This document shows positions 10,861 to 23,186 of a stretch of DNA of 64,000 nucleotides, piece by piece. A program made the translations under genes and the position numbers. The stretch lies in NCBI RefSeq assembly GCF_037893015.1, contig NC_133658.1, positions 58,281,259 through 58,345,258 of the forward strand, written 5' to 3'. Within the stretch, counting starts at the first letter, position 1, and every line of letters begins with the position of its first letter. The DNA comes from Macrotis lagotis. Taxonomy: Eukaryota; Chordata; Mammalia; Peramelemorphia; Peramelidae. The notes beneath the pieces are model-generated. The model ran no database searches and had not been told where the DNA came from. It saw only the letters and a program-made list of their open reading frames with translations.

Positions 10861-13627
10861 GAGCAAACACAGAAGTCTTAGGGGAGGAGTAAGAAAGGGA
10901 GAGGAGGAGGCTGTCCAGGGAAAAAGACACACACACCCCCCCTTGGCAACCCCAGCCCAGTAGCAATGCCCTCACCAGCATTCCCAGCTGCCCCCCACCC
11001 CCAGAAAGATGAACTGAGCATGATGAGAAAGGTGGGCAGCCTGGAGAGGGCTGGGACTTGTAAATGCTCAGAGAATTCCAGTCCAACCACTTAGCTGATG
11101 TTCCTAGAGTAAACTTGTATATCTCTGAGAATCCTCCTGGGTATTCAAGGAAGAAACCATCAAGAAATCCTGGACCAGCAATTATCAAACTAACTCCGGG
11201 GCCAAGGAAGGTTCACCCAATCTCGTGGAATTCATTCTTTTGGATCCTGTGGGCCAAGATTTCCGAGAACCTGTTAGACCTATAATGGAAAAAGGACCAG
11301 TTTAATTCCCCTTGGCTTGAATACATTTCCAGGCTGTGGATCCGCCTTCTGACCTCATTCCCTACTCACTCCAACTTTGAGCTTCCCACAAGGACTGGGG
11401 AGAAGATGGCCTAGGACAAGACTAGTAGATGCCCTGCTCCCTTCTCCCCCTAGCCCTCTGGCATCTCACCTCCCTCAAGTACCTGTCCCAACAGAGAGGC
11501 ATGGCCAGCGGTGTTGGCCCACCCAAGAACTCTGGCCCAGGCCCAAGAGCCGCACCCTACCTTCAGCCTCTGAGCCTCCCAGTCCAGGAGGCACCCTGGC
11601 TCTCCCCTTCCTGGATGCTTTCAGATGTGCCTAACCCCCATCCAATCTGTTCCAGACAATTGCCCACCTGAGCTCTCCACTTTAACTTGACTGGTCTCCA
11701 CAGTGTCTATATTCAACATACCTTGTCCATTTTGACCTCTAACCTTTATTCAGGTCATTCCTCATGGTTGGAAAGACCTTCTGATTCACTTCTTTGAAAA
11801 TTACCTGCCCTTCTGAGTTCACCTCAATTCTCAATTCTCAATTCTCAACTCATAAGTACTGGGAGCAGTGTAGAACCAGGTCAGGACCCCTGCTCCCAAG
11901 AGTCCCCTATCTAGGGGACATACAAAACAGGATTAAGAAGATATTAGGGACACTTATAAAACCAGTTGTGGACAAGCAAATGTGACATTCAACTTTCAAG
12001 AAAGGGGGAAATGTAGTGGGGGGGGTGGGGAAGCATTGAACAGGCAGTCTAAAGATCTGAGTTCAAATGTGATATTGTAGATGAACCATTTTCTTCCAAG
12101 GATCTCCAAGTTGGAAGGGCCCTCAGAACTCACTCAGCCCATCTGAAGAAATACATCTGCTCATCCAGAAATATTACATTAAAAAAAAAACTAAAGTTTG
12201 AATTAGGATTTGGAGCTGGAAGCTTTCATGGAACCAGGAACAAGCCCATTTCTTCAGCACTTCTAATAGGTGTTTTAATAAATGTTGCCATTGATTGCCA
12301 GTGCTGATGACTGGGAGACCTTGCTCCTCTTTGAGCCCTCATGTAAAATGAGAGAAGCCACCTTTGGTCTGGCTGTGGTGAGGAAAGAATCCTGAAACAC
12401 TTAGCATAAATGTGTGTTGCAATTATTGCTCATAGTATAGAGCTGGGTAAACTGAACAGAAGGATGAGGCATCCTAGGACCATAGACTTTGGATGGCAAG
12501 GAACCTTGCAAGGAGTTCTAGTATGACTCCCTCAGTTTTCAGAAGAAGAGACAGATCCAGAGTTCAGACCTAAGATCAGTCAGGTAGGAAGTAACATTTG
12601 GAATTCAAACTCAAGACTTCCGTCTGCTATCATTTTCCAGGGTTTTCCAAGGACTGATGAGGGTGTATATGAACAAAGCAAACATACCTATAACACAGAA
12701 TATTTCTATCAACAAACTTTACAACTTCATATGAAGCATTTGATGAAAAATATACATTGCACCAATCCCCAAATGTCTTTTAAACTGTGCATAGCCTCAA
12801 GTCCTACTGAAGATCTGTCCCTGGGAGCCCTCGAGCAGCTCAGTCAATCTCTCCCAGACTGTTGCAGTTTGGGGGATCAAGATTCTGTGTCTAGGGCTGC
12901 TAGGAGGATGGCTACAGCCTCAGTCAGTTTAACATGGATGCCATTCATCTGAACTCCTTCATGGAGGGTAGCAGTGAGCCAAGATCTTCTCATATGTTGA
13001 GGGTGGGGGAGCGGAAAGGTGTTAGACAAACATTTTTGCTAAAAGGCAGTATCCATGGAGCCTCAGATCAGCACCCACAACAGAGTTCATTCTTCCTCTT
13101 CTTGCTTGGCTGAACACCAAAGTTAAAGACTGTTTAAATAAAATCTTTGGCTTCCCCCATAGTAAAGAACACCCGCTTAGGTCACCCAAACTAGGGCAGG
13201 TCCTTTGCCCTAATCCAAAGCTTTCAGGTTCAGACTGGATTTTTCTAAGACTGGAAGGTTTAAAACTGAAAGAGACCTTAGAGATTATCTCATTCAAACT
13301 CCTTATTTTACAGATGAGGAAAGTTAAGGTGCAACAGAGGAAAAGATTGGCCCAAGGTAACCCAGCTAGGAAGTGGCAACACTGGGATTTGGACCCAGGT
13401 CTTGTGGACACCTAAGCCAGTGCCCTTTCCACCACTAAAGTTGCTGCTAAAAACAAGACTATGTCAGTGAAACCCAAACTTAAGCAGGTCCTAATAATCA
13501 GGAAAGGTTCTTGGGGAGAGCTAGGTCTGTTGGGAGGACCTGGGAAAGCCCCTCAACCAAATCTTGCTGACGAGGGATAAAACGATGGAGCTTGTTGGGT
13601 TTTTTTTTAATGATGAAAACTTTTTAC
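10861..13627. other. Long non-coding stretch with scattered MIR/L2 debris
   Basis: MIR-like cores lie at about 12095-12190, 12480-12600 and 13255-13435 (ACAGATGAGGAAAGTTAAGG). An L2-like 3' piece lies at about 11670-11850. A G run is at 12017-12030. The open frames here (119-129 codons) overlap repeats and show no known protein. Confidence 0.45.
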
Positions 13628-14085
13628 TGAGGAGTAAGGAAGCTCCTACCCTGATGATGTGATTGTTCATTGGAATTTTGAGGTTACCCCTGCATGTATC
13701 CCCACACACATAACAGTGATTGTACATAATGTTAATAGCTATCATTTATAGAGGAAAGTCAGGTACGCCATAGTGTATAGAACACCAGGGCCCAGAAAGC
13801 GAGAGACTCATCTTCCTGAGTTCAAATCCACTAGCTGTGTGATCCTGGGCAAGTCACCCTGTTTGTCTCAGTTTCCTCATCTATAAAATGAGCTGGAGAA
13901 GGAAATGGCAAACCACTCCAGGATCTCTGCCAAGAAAATCCCAAATGCGGTCATGAAGTTGGACACATATGAAAAAGAACTAAACCAAAAAAGGGAAGCC
14001 CTACCCTGATAATATGGTGGTTCCTTGGAATGTTGAACTCTACCTGTATACACAGCCATGATTGACGGTACATAATAGTAGTAGC
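13628..14085. repeat. Diverged direct repeats flanking a MAR1-like SINE
   Basis: 13628-13745 (GAAGCTCCTACCCTGATGAT ... GTGATTGTACATAATG) is repeated with many changes at 13993-14080 (GGAAGCCCTACCCTGATAAT ... TTGACGGTACATAATAG). Confidence 0.6.
13758..13985 (+). mobile_element. MAR1-like CORE-SINE (SINE-B), sense
   Basis: TACGCCATAGTGTATAGAAC, TGAGCTGGAGAAGGAAATGG, CAAGAAAATCCCAAATGCGG, GAAGTTGGACACATATG. Confidence 0.87.
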
Positions 14086-14430
14086 GATCTTTTACAAAGT
14101 TTACAAAGTGCCTTGCTATTATTATCCCTATTTTATAGATGAGAAAACTGAGGCAGATAGAGGTTAAATGACTTGTCCAGGGTCGAACAAGTAAAAAATG
14201 TCTGAAGTTAGATTTGGGGTTTTTTTTAGGTTTTCAAAAGGCAATGGGGTTAAGTGGCTTGCCCAAAGTCACACAGCTAGGTGATTATTAAGTGTCTGAG
14301 GCCAGATTTGAACTCAGGTATTCCTGACTCCAGAGCCGGTGCTCTATCCACTGCACCACCTAGCTGCCCTCTGAGGTTAGATTTGAACTCAGATCTTCCT
14401 GACTCTGGGTTCAATGTTCTATCAGCTGTG
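14086..14430 (-). mobile_element. MIR copy split by a SINE-A
   Basis: MIR pieces 14086-14217 (ATAGATGAGAAAACTGAGGC) and 14371-14430 surround an antisense SINE-A at 14218-14370 (GCAATGGGGTTAAGTGGCTT ... CACCTAGCTGCCC). The target duplication CTGAAGTTAGATTTG / CTGAGGTTAGATTTG marks the insertion. Confidence 0.85.
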
Positions 14431-14787
14431 TGGGTCCTAATCCTCAGACATGTTCCATAATTTCCCATCTCTGAACTTTTGTACTCTGCCAACAATATTT
14501 CCCTCTCAGCCCACCCACCCAGCTCTTACCACCACCACCCCATCCTTCAGGGCACAGTTCAATGTCATCTCCTCCTTACAGACTCTCTGAGACCCGAGGT
14601 GGGAGCTTCTCCTTTCTCTGGATACCTATGGTATCCTGGGAATCCTTACATACATCCTGAACTTAGTCCTGTCCTGCCTTCCCATACCTGCCTCCCCTGT
14701 ATGACCATGAGGTCATATGTGCATGTAGAGAGCAGCATCATTGTTTTGCTGTCTTAGTATTCCTTCTTGGACTTAATAAACATTAGT
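14431..14787 (-). mobile_element. L2-like 3' fragment, antisense
   Basis: CATCCTTCAGGGCACAGTTC, ATGTCATCTCCTCCTTACAG and AGACTCTCTGAGACCC follow the typical L2 end, where a family copy reads ...TTCAAGGCTCAGCTCAAG... and then ...CTGATCCC. Confidence 0.5.
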
Positions 14788-14985
14788 TGGGGGTACAGGT
14801 AGGTGGCATAGTGAATAGAGTATTGACCCCAAAGTCAAGAGGACCTGAGTTCATAACTGGCCTCAGATAGTCAATACTTACTTAGCTGTGTGACCTTGGG
14901 TAAGTCACTTAACCATCCCCCTACCACCATTACCTTGCAAAGAACAAACACACACACACACACACGTATATATATATATATTGTA
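14788..14985 (+). mobile_element. SINE-A with (CA)/(TA) microsatellite tail
   Basis: GGTACAGGTAGGTGGCATAG ... TACCTTGCAAAGAACA, then (CA)n and (TA)n to about 14983. It is more diverged than the other SINE-A copies. Confidence 0.82.
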
Positions 14986-15323
14986 TGTCATTGTAGTGAG
15001 ACAGTCTTATCTCCCCCACTAGACTCTAAACTCTATAAGGGAAAAGACCAGTGTGTTAGAGTAGAAAGAATTCTGGACAGGAAATAGAAAGACCTGCTTT
15101 GGAGTCCTAGCCACATTCCTTTTTTCCTCCATGTGGTCATGGCCAAATCTCTTCCTCTGGGCCTCCACATTCTCACCTCTAAAATGAAGATAACACAATA
15201 TGCTCTGCTCTTTCTACCTCACAAGCTTCCAGTATAATGTAGGGTGTATAGAGTACTTTGTAAACAAAAAAAAAAAGTCTGATAAATATCACAACTTTTT
15301 GTTCTTTTTGGCAAAGTGCCACT
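14986..15323. other. Non-coding, MIR-like
   Basis: Sense MIR-like pattern at about 15050-15270 (TTGGAGTCCTAGCCACATTC, GTGGTCATGGCCAAATC). No gene. Confidence 0.4.
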
Positions 15324-15484
15324 TGGCAAACTTTTTTTTTATTTTTGCAAGGCAATGGGTTTGAGTGACTCACCTAAGGTCACATAGATAGGTTATTATT
15401 AAGTGTCTGATGCCAGATTTGAACTCAGGTCCTCCTGACTCCAGGGCCGGTGCTCTATCCACTGTGCCACCTAGCTGCCTCCAA
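15324..15484 (-). mobile_element. SINE-A, antisense
   Basis: TTTTTGCAAGGCAATGGGTT ... GTGCCACCTAGCTGCCTCC, with similar AAACTTTTTTTT / AAACATTTTTTTT flanks. Confidence 0.9.
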
Positions 15485-15658
15485 ACATTTTTTTTAATGA
15501 ATGTGCATGAGGCAGTAAGCCAAAATGAAAAATGATGAACCTGCCTTTACAGAATTTCTGATCTAGCTTGAAATCCAGGAATCAGTGAGAAGATGAATAA
15601 TAGTATATCTACCCTGTGAAGGATAGGGCACCAGTCAGTGGAAAATCAGAAGAGAGAA

Positions 15659-15703
<45 letters not shown>

Positions 15704-17329
15704 GAGAGAGATCTCTGGGTTGGGGCAAAGGTTTCTTGGATCAAATAGAACTTGACCTGATCCTTGCTGGCAAGGTCAGATGTTGATAAACTGAGGAAAA
15801 CCAGGACGACACTCTGGACAGGGGGAACAGCAAAGGGTAGGGGACCAGTCTGGTTGGAACAGAGGGCTCAAAGACTCCTAATCCCAATATGAAAAAGTCT
15901 TTAGAAATGATCTAATCAAATCCCATCATTTTATTGATGAGGAAAATGAGCCCCAGAGGGTAAGTGACTTAGCTATGGGCATATAATTAATAAATAGTGA
16001 AATTGGGCTCTTTTGACCCTAGATTCAGGGCCATTTTCATAGCTCCAGCATTTTTCCCTCCAGGGAACAGCTAGTGAGGTCAGTTAATAAAAACATTCCT
16101 CAGTTTGGCTCTTCCTCTGTCTCTGCCTTAGATGAGCTTTCTATTTGGAAATCTGTCCCTTATGTAAGATGGGGCTTTTTCCTTAATTAAAAAGAGATTT
16201 AAAATATCAGTAGGGGGGAAAAACCATCAGTGGCTGTCTCCATTGAGCATTTTCCTATTTTGAAAAGTCCAAATCTGTTGGTCTTGCCTTTCTCCCCTTC
16301 CATAAAGAAGAGCTTTTCCCTTAATTGGGGAGGCAAGGGGGTGGGAGGCAGATTAAATGCATCTAAAAATCTCAGAGGCATTTTTGGTTTTCTGGATTTT
16401 TTTAAAAGGAAATAACTCAATATTTTTAAAATCCTTTTATCTCTTAGGATTTAATACTGCCCCTGAGGCTTCCACTGAGACCCAGGATGTTCCTTGTCCA
16501 GCCCATATTTTAAATGAGGATTATGCTGAAAGCAAACATTTATTGAGAATGTTGCCCATGGTAGACCCAGGGCTAGACACCACAAGGGATGGCCCAAGAA
16601 CCACATAGCCCAGCCCAAGCTCATAACTGAGTTCGTGGGGGGGAAAGGCTCTTGCATCTGAGGATGTCCTAAGATTCTGACTGGCAATGAAACTGCAATG
16701 CTCTCTGCCATTCTGATGATTCTGTTTGGCTCTGGGAAAGATGTAGGATGGCATCATGGTGTAATAACTCTGGGGCTAGAGACCAGAGATTTATTTTGTG
16801 TGATCCTAAGCAAGTCATTTAACCTGCCTGAGCTTCAGGTTCCTCACAAGTAGAGTGATAATAATTCACATCTTATCCATATGGGGTTTTGAGGCGAACA
16901 AAGTGCATTTTCTATTAAATGGGGACAAATTCCACAACTTCTCTTCCTCTCAGGGGCATTAGGAGGAGGAGACTTTGAAAGACTTTAAACATTATAGAAA
17001 TGAGAGATATTGCCATTATTCTTATTGCTAATTGGGTCTGGTTTGGTGTCGTTTTTTTTCCCAGTTAGTGTCACACAGTGAAATGAAAAATGTGCTGAAT
17101 CATACATCAGCTTGTGCTGGAATCCAGAAGCTCTTCTGTTTATTATTCTGGTGACCCTGGGCAAGTCACTTCCCTCCCCCCAACCCACCTCTGGATCTTT
17201 GCTTCCTTGTCTGTAAAATGAAATTAGAATGTAAGCTTCCAGAGGGTAAAGACTGTCTGACTGTTCTGTTTATTTTATTTATATGCCAGCATGTCATTCA
17301 GTGCCTGACAGATAAATGTCTCATAAATG
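15485..17329. other. Non-coding stretch with (AG)n and MIR copies
   Basis: (AG)n at about 15652-15700. MIR-like copies at 15885-16045 (antisense), 16745-16920 (sense) and 17060-17340 (sense). 16100-16450 is repeat-poor and AT-rich. No gene supported. Confidence 0.45.
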
Positions 17330-17958
17330 CTCTATTCATTTATCTTTACCTATCTATATCAAGCCATCTACTGATTTATCACCTATTCATCCATCTATTT
17401 ACCTATCAATTTGCCCATCTACCTTTCTCTCTGCCTACTTATCTGTCCATTTACCAATTTATCTGTAATCTATATTTATCTATCCATCCATTTACTTAGC
17501 AGTCTGTTGATCTAGCTATTTTTCCCTCTTTTGGCATACACATCTGTCCATTTATCTATATACCTGTCTATTTAACCATTCATCTACCTACTATCAATCT
17601 ATCTATTCATCTATTTACCTTTCTCTCCACTTACCTAGCTGATTACCTATCTGTCTAAATATCCATCATTTATCTGTCTTATCTATTCTACCTACCTGTC
17701 TATCTATCTATCCATCATCTCTCTATCTACTACTTGCCTATCCATCCATCATCTAGCTGCTACCCCTCATTCAAATCCAATTCATATGCTTGTCTTGGTA
17801 TCACCTCCTCTGATGTCATGGTCTTTAAGAATGAAGGACAAACATCAAAAATCTGTCTATCTACCTACCTATCTATCAATCCATCTAGCTATCTGTCCAA
17901 CATCTATCTCCCTCTCCATCTCTCTATCTACCTGTCTATACATCCATCCTCTCTCTGT
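17330..17958 (+). repeat. Degenerate (TCTA/TCCA) tetranucleotide field, interrupted by a SINE-C fragment
   Basis: Imperfect CTAT/CCAT repeats run over about 630 bp. At 17770-17853 lies the 3' part of a SINE-C (CATTCAAATCCAATTCATAT ... AAGAATGAAGGACAAACATC), after which the tetranucleotide field resumes. Confidence 0.92.
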
Positions 17959-18704
17959 CTCATCTAATGTGATCCTTCTCTTCCCTGTCCTTCTGCATAT
18001 GCTCCATGATGAGTCTACCCTTCATTTCTAGAGTTCTTCTTGGGAATCTTTAATATTTCTCGTACTCCAACTCAGTCTGGGGATCGGCCTCGGGCTTTCT
18101 CCACAACCCTTGCAACAGTGTCCAGGGAGACTCAGGCAGCCAAATGAGGGAGGTTCCTATCTATCCTGCATCAGGTCAGCTTCTCTATTAGGTTAGTGTC
18201 TTCAAAATCCCCTGGCTTCTGCTAAGTGAAAAGAGCCAAATGAATAGAAGGTACAAGATGAGCCTGAACAGCAGTAACTCAAAGCACCTGTTCCTGAAGC
18301 CCCGTTGTAGAAATGATGAGTTTCAGGCGCTCCTGGTTATGGCAAGGTGTGGGAAAGGGAAGACAAGGATGGAAGAGGGCAGTCCAAAAGGAGAATAGGG
18401 AGTCCCTGGAGATAGTGAGCTCCCATTTCTGGAGGATAAAAGAGCCCTTGGCTCAGAGAGAGGCGAATTCCTGCTCAGGTACTGGCTTAGAAGATAACAG
18501 AAGTCCTGATTCCATCAAGTCCCAAGTTGTAGAATTTGTAGGGCTGACCCAGAGGATCCAAGCTGACCCTGAAGAGCAGGGGGATGGGGACCATAAATCT
18601 CCACCAAGGAACCCTTTGCTATGAGCAATCTAAAACTTTTTAATGACATTTTTAGTTAGCCAGAAATTGATTTTAAAGTTAATAAGAAGAGACACCTTAC
18701 AAGG
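17959..18704. other. Unassigned non-coding sequence
   Basis: No clear repeat or gene; the 103-codon frame at 18313 has no recognised domain. Confidence 0.4.
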
Positions 18705-19300
18705 GCAAGGTTTCTTGGCTTAATGGAAAAAAGATTGGACTTGAAGTCAAAAGACGCAGGCTCCCACCCGGCTCCATTTTTTCCTAGCCATGTAAGCCAG
18801 GACAAGTCACTTAACTTTGCAATATCTTTTTTCTCATTTGTAAAATGAAGGTGGCAATCTTTGTACTCCTGTCCCTGGTACCCCAGTACCTTACAGGGTT
18901 GTCTTAAGAAAAATCTCTCCATAAACTGTAAAATGCTATAGAAATGGGGAGCCTTGCCGAGCCTAATCAGGAGAGTTTGGGTTTGACTCTCTACTCTGCT
19001 GCTTATTAATGATGGCATCCAGTTTGGAATAGACATCTTACAACTGTGATCCTGTCTGAGCTTCACAATACCTCTGGGAAGTAGGGCTGATTTTATCCCC
19101 ACTTTGCAAAAGAGGAAACTGAGGCACAAAGAGGATAAATGGCTTCCTTACTTATGGTCACATATCAGGTAAGTGTCTGAGGCTGGATTTGAATGGCATT
19201 CGCTGCACCCCCTAACTACCTGTGTAAATTCTCAGTTTCACTTTCCTGATCTGCAACAAATGAGGTTAAAATTGTAGATCTTAAGGGCCCTTTCAGCTTT
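18705..19300 (+). mobile_element. MIR copies
   Basis: Sense MIR at about 18710-18930 (GGACTTGAAGTCAAAAGACG, AGGACAAGTCACTTAACTTT). Antisense MIR-like at about 19000-19215 (GAGGAAACTGAGGCACAAAG). Confidence 0.65.
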
Positions 19301-21060
19301 CAGTCTTGGGTCCTTTGAATGAGAATTTGGGGGGGCTTATCTCCCTGAGAGACAAGACTCACAGGCCATCCTGGAGGCTTTGGAGAAGGATGACCATCTC
19401 AGAGAGACCTGGTGGTAGCAGAATTTTTGACTCCTGATAAGTCTTTCCCAGATTCCCAGTGCACTTTAGTAATCTCCCCCTGAAAGACTGAAGGTAAAAG
19501 TAAAGGGTTCTCACTCTGCAACTCAGCCTGAGAACTCACCCTTGTTCCTTTCCTACCTGTGTGACTCTGGGCAAATCATTGAACTGTGGCCTGCCTCAGT
19601 TTCCTCACATGCAAAATGAGAATGATAATAGACCTCCCTTCCAGGATTGCTGGAAGGATCCAATGAGATAATATTCATATGTATCTGGCACACAGTAGGG
19701 GTTTAATAAAATGCTTCTTCCCTTCTCTTGTTCCCTTCTCATTTCTCCAAAGGTTGATATGGAACTACATGTCATATAGACAGAGTAGATCTTGTGCTTT
19801 GTTCTTTTTTGGGGGGAGAAGGGTGCTTCCTGGATGCTTGGCAGATCCCAGGAAACAATCTTAATGAGGAGGGGGGTGAACAGCTCCTCTCCCCTCCCCA
19901 ACCCCACCCATACACCTAGTCCACCGCCCTTTCCTGTCTTCACTTGCCTTTTATGAATGGTGTCTTGGACAATGAAGATCTGAGTTCAAATCCTTTGACT
20001 GCTCCATATTACCTATAAATTTGGGCAGATTGCTTTCCATCTGTAGTCCTCCACGTCCCTCCCTGTAAAATAAAGAGGCCGGACTAGATGATCTCTTGCG
20101 GTCCTACCGACTCTAAACCCTTTGATCTCAAGTGTTCAACAGGGACACCCAAATCAGAGAGCCGAGGGGAAGGTGTGGATGCTCCTTCTACATCCCATCT
20201 CAGTAAGATTCCCAGGCTGAAAAAAATGGCAGCCACAAAAGCATCATCATTGCCTACCCATTCATGGATCCCGTTTGAGGCACGCTAACAACCACCACCC
20301 CCTCCAGAATAACAGGAACTCACAATCCTCCCACAACTCTGCATCCCCGGAGGAGGCTTTGTTCACAGTCAGTGGAAGTGGTGAATGTGAGAGAGTGAGC
20401 GAGACAGAATTCACCTTCACGCTCCACCAGTAGACAATTAATTATCAGGTTCTTTAGGGAAGTTTTCCATCTCATAGCTCTTGGGACTTAAAAAAAGGAA
20501 GGAAAATAACACAGCACATTCTAGATGAATCAAATGGGAGGCCCAAGCTTCCTCTTTTGTGTTTTATAGAGAAAACACAGGATTGTACACAAGGATGCTA
20601 CCCCTCCAGACATTTATAACAGGCCAATAATCAATCAACAAACATGTATCGATCACATACTCTGTGCCAGACACCAAACCCTGGAGATATATAAGCAAAA
20701 ATGAAGAAGTTCCTGCCCTTGAGAAGTTTAGGTCCTATGGGGGAAGACAACAGCCATGCACATATTCCTGGCTTCACTTCCAGGCAGTACAAAAAGAGTC
20801 TGCTCTCCCTAGGACTCGAGTTTCTCCACTTCCAAAATGGTCGCAAAAATGTTAGCTATCTTGGGCCACAAAACCATGAGGAATTCGTGTTTGTAAAGAC
20901 TATCTTCTAAAGCCCAGACATAGTTTCCATCTATCTTGGTAGGAGGAAAGCTCACATTGATGATATCATTGATCCCTAAGGTATGGAAGTACCTCAAGAC
21001 ACCTAGGTCAGGTTTGAAAGAAGGAAAGGAGGGAGGGAATGAGAGGAGAAACAAAGGACA
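19301..21060. other. Non-coding stretch
   Basis: MIR-like pieces at 19530-19720 (GTGACTCTGGGCAAATCATT) and 19955-20090. An ancient repeat fragment at 20625-20800 (CATACTCTGTGCCAGACACC). 20100-20620 is unassigned. No gene. Confidence 0.4.
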
Positions 21061-21061
21061 T

Positions 21062-21213
21062 GGGGCGGTTAGGTGGCGCAGTGGATAAAGCACCGGCCCT
21101 GGGGTCAGGAGTACCTGGGTTCAAATCCGGTCTCAGACACTTAATAATTACCTAGCTGTGTGGCCTTGAGCAAGCCACTTATCCCCATTTGCCTTGCAAA
21201 AACCTAAAAAAAA
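21062..21213 (+). mobile_element. SINE-A, low divergence
   Basis: GGGGCGGTTAGGTGGCGCAG ... TTGCCTTGCAAAAACC plus A tail. AAAGGACA on both sides is a short target duplication. Confidence 0.95.
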
Positions 21214-22009
21214 AAGGACAGTGGGAGGGATGAAGGAAGGATAATGATGCCTGGGTTGTTGTGATTATCTTTGGTAACTGCTTAGCAAACTGGAGCAAAG
21301 GAAGATTTATGAAACTGTTAGCTACTTGTCCTCAATTTACTGATGAGGAAGCTGAGGCAGAATAAGGGGAAGTAACTTGCCCAGAGTCACATAACTAATA
21401 AATGTCTGAGACTAGATTTGAACTCTTGTCTTCCTGACTCCAGACCAAGCACAATATCTACTATAACACCAAGTTTTTCCATTGGTATGGTCTCCTGACC
21501 ACATTTTGGGGACAGTCATCTTGCGGTGGAGGAAGCCTAGGTATGCGAGTAAATTTATGAAAAGGGAAATGCAGTGATATATTTAGTAGCTCTTTGCCTG
21601 ACTTGAACATATCCAAGATTCATTTTCTAAACTTGCATTTCAGAGATTGTTTTTAATCTGCTATGGTTTGCCACCCATCACTGAACAGAGGAATGTGATT
21701 GAGGGACATAGGAAGTGCTAGAAATCAAATCAAGACAACTTACTTTTATTAATCACCTACTTTGTAGTAGGAGTGTGTGTTGTATTTGTATATATAGGTC
21801 AAGAAAGACATCCCAAAGATCATTCATATCCCTCAGTACTTTGTATTTCTACTATTTCCTCTGTACATTTGATTCTATCCCTATGGTGGCTATCATCATC
21901 ATTAGAGGATCGATTCCTCTCCACTTTAGCAATGACTAAAAACCTAATGGAAATTTCTGATTGGATGCCCCATAATTGATCCTCACTTTCATTTAGCCTT
22001 TCATGTTCT
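21214..22009. other. Non-coding with an antisense MIR
   Basis: MIR at about 21320-21480 (CTGATGAGGAAGCTGAGGC). 21480-22009 is unassigned. Confidence 0.45.
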
Positions 22010-22750
22010 ATCTGTTGTCAAATCCCATTGTTTTTGCCTTCACAGCATTTCTCCGGTGTATTCTTCTCTCCGTTCAAACAGCCACCACCCTAGTGAAGGT
22101 CCCACTCTCCTCTCCTCTGATTTATTCCAGTGGTTGCCTAAATGGTCATCTTGCTTACTCCAATTCACCCTCCACATAAAGCCTAAAGAGCAGATCGGGG
22201 CCGTTGTCACTTGCCTTGATTTATATCTTTCCACTGGACTCTAATGATTCTAGAGAGAGTCAGGCTGACGACTTTACATAGCATCACTTCACTTGAATCC
22301 AATTCAAGTACAAGTCAAGACATCACTCCATGATGTCACTGGTCCTCTGAGAATAAGGAACAAATAACAACAAAGAGCAGATCTGACTATCTCGCTCCCC
22401 TTCTTAGTAAAACTCCATTGGCTCTCTCACCTCTACAATCAAATGGAAACTTCTGTTTAGCATTATGGGCTCTTTAAGAGCCCACCTTTCCAGCCTTGTT
22501 AGCCATTTCCTCTTCCCACATTCTAGAGTCCAAACAAACTGGCCTTTTTACTATCCCCTTTATGTCATCTCAATGCCTTTCACCCATCCCTAGGGTGCCC
22601 TCATTCAACATTTCCTCTCAGAATCCCTTGCTTCTTTCAAGACTCAGCTCAAAAATCATCTTCTACAGAAACCATCCCTGATTAACCCCTCCACTATCAA
22701 TGCCTTCCTTGACCAAATTGACTTGTTTTACGTAGCTTGTATATTTTGTA
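22010..22750 (-). mobile_element. L2 3' fragment, antisense, with a SINE-C fragment inserted
   Basis: CTTTCCAGCCTTGTTAGCCA, TCCAAACAAACTGGCC, CTTGCTTCTTTCAAGACTCA and CCCTGATTAACCCC follow the L2 3' end in reverse. A SINE-C tail lies at about 22255-22375 (TCTGAGAATAAGGAACAAAT). Confidence 0.75.
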
Positions 22751-23001
22751 GTTCAGTCTTTTTTCAGTCATGTTTGACTCCTCATGGTCCCATTTGGAGT
22801 TTTCTTGGCAGAGACGCTACAGTGGTTTGCAATTTCCTTCTTCAGCTCATTTGACAGATGAGGAAACTGAGGTAGACAGGGTTAAATGACTTGCTCAGGG
22901 TCACACAGCTAGAAAGTGTCTTTGGCTGGATTTTGAACTCAGGAAGATGAGTCTTCCTGTCTTCAGATCTGAAGATCTATCCACTGCACCACTTAGCTGC
23001 C
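22751..23001 (-). mobile_element. MAR1-like CORE-SINE (SINE-B), antisense
   Basis: TTTTCAGTCATGTTTGACTC, GTTTTCTTGGCAGAGACGCT, CAGGGTCACACAGCTAG, CACTTAGCTGCCC. Confidence 0.88.
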
Positions 23002-23012
23002 CTAACTTGGTT

Positions 23013-23175
23013 CTTATTTTTGTTTGTTTGTTTGTTTTTAGGTTTTTGCAAGGCAAATGGGGTTAAGTGGCTTGCCCAAGGCCACACAGCTAGGTAATTT
23101 TTAATTGTCTGAGACCAGATTTGAACCCAGGTACTCCTGACTCCAAGGCCAGTGCTTTATCCACCTAGCCGCCCT
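23013..23175 (-). mobile_element. SINE-A, antisense, adjoining the SINE-B
   Basis: T-rich tail with (TTTG)n, then TTTTTGCAAGGCAAATGGGG ... ACCTAGCCGCCCT. Exact 11-bp duplication CTAACTTGGTT at 23002-23012 and 23176-23186. Confidence 0.95.
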
Positions 23176-23186
23176 CTAACTTGGTT

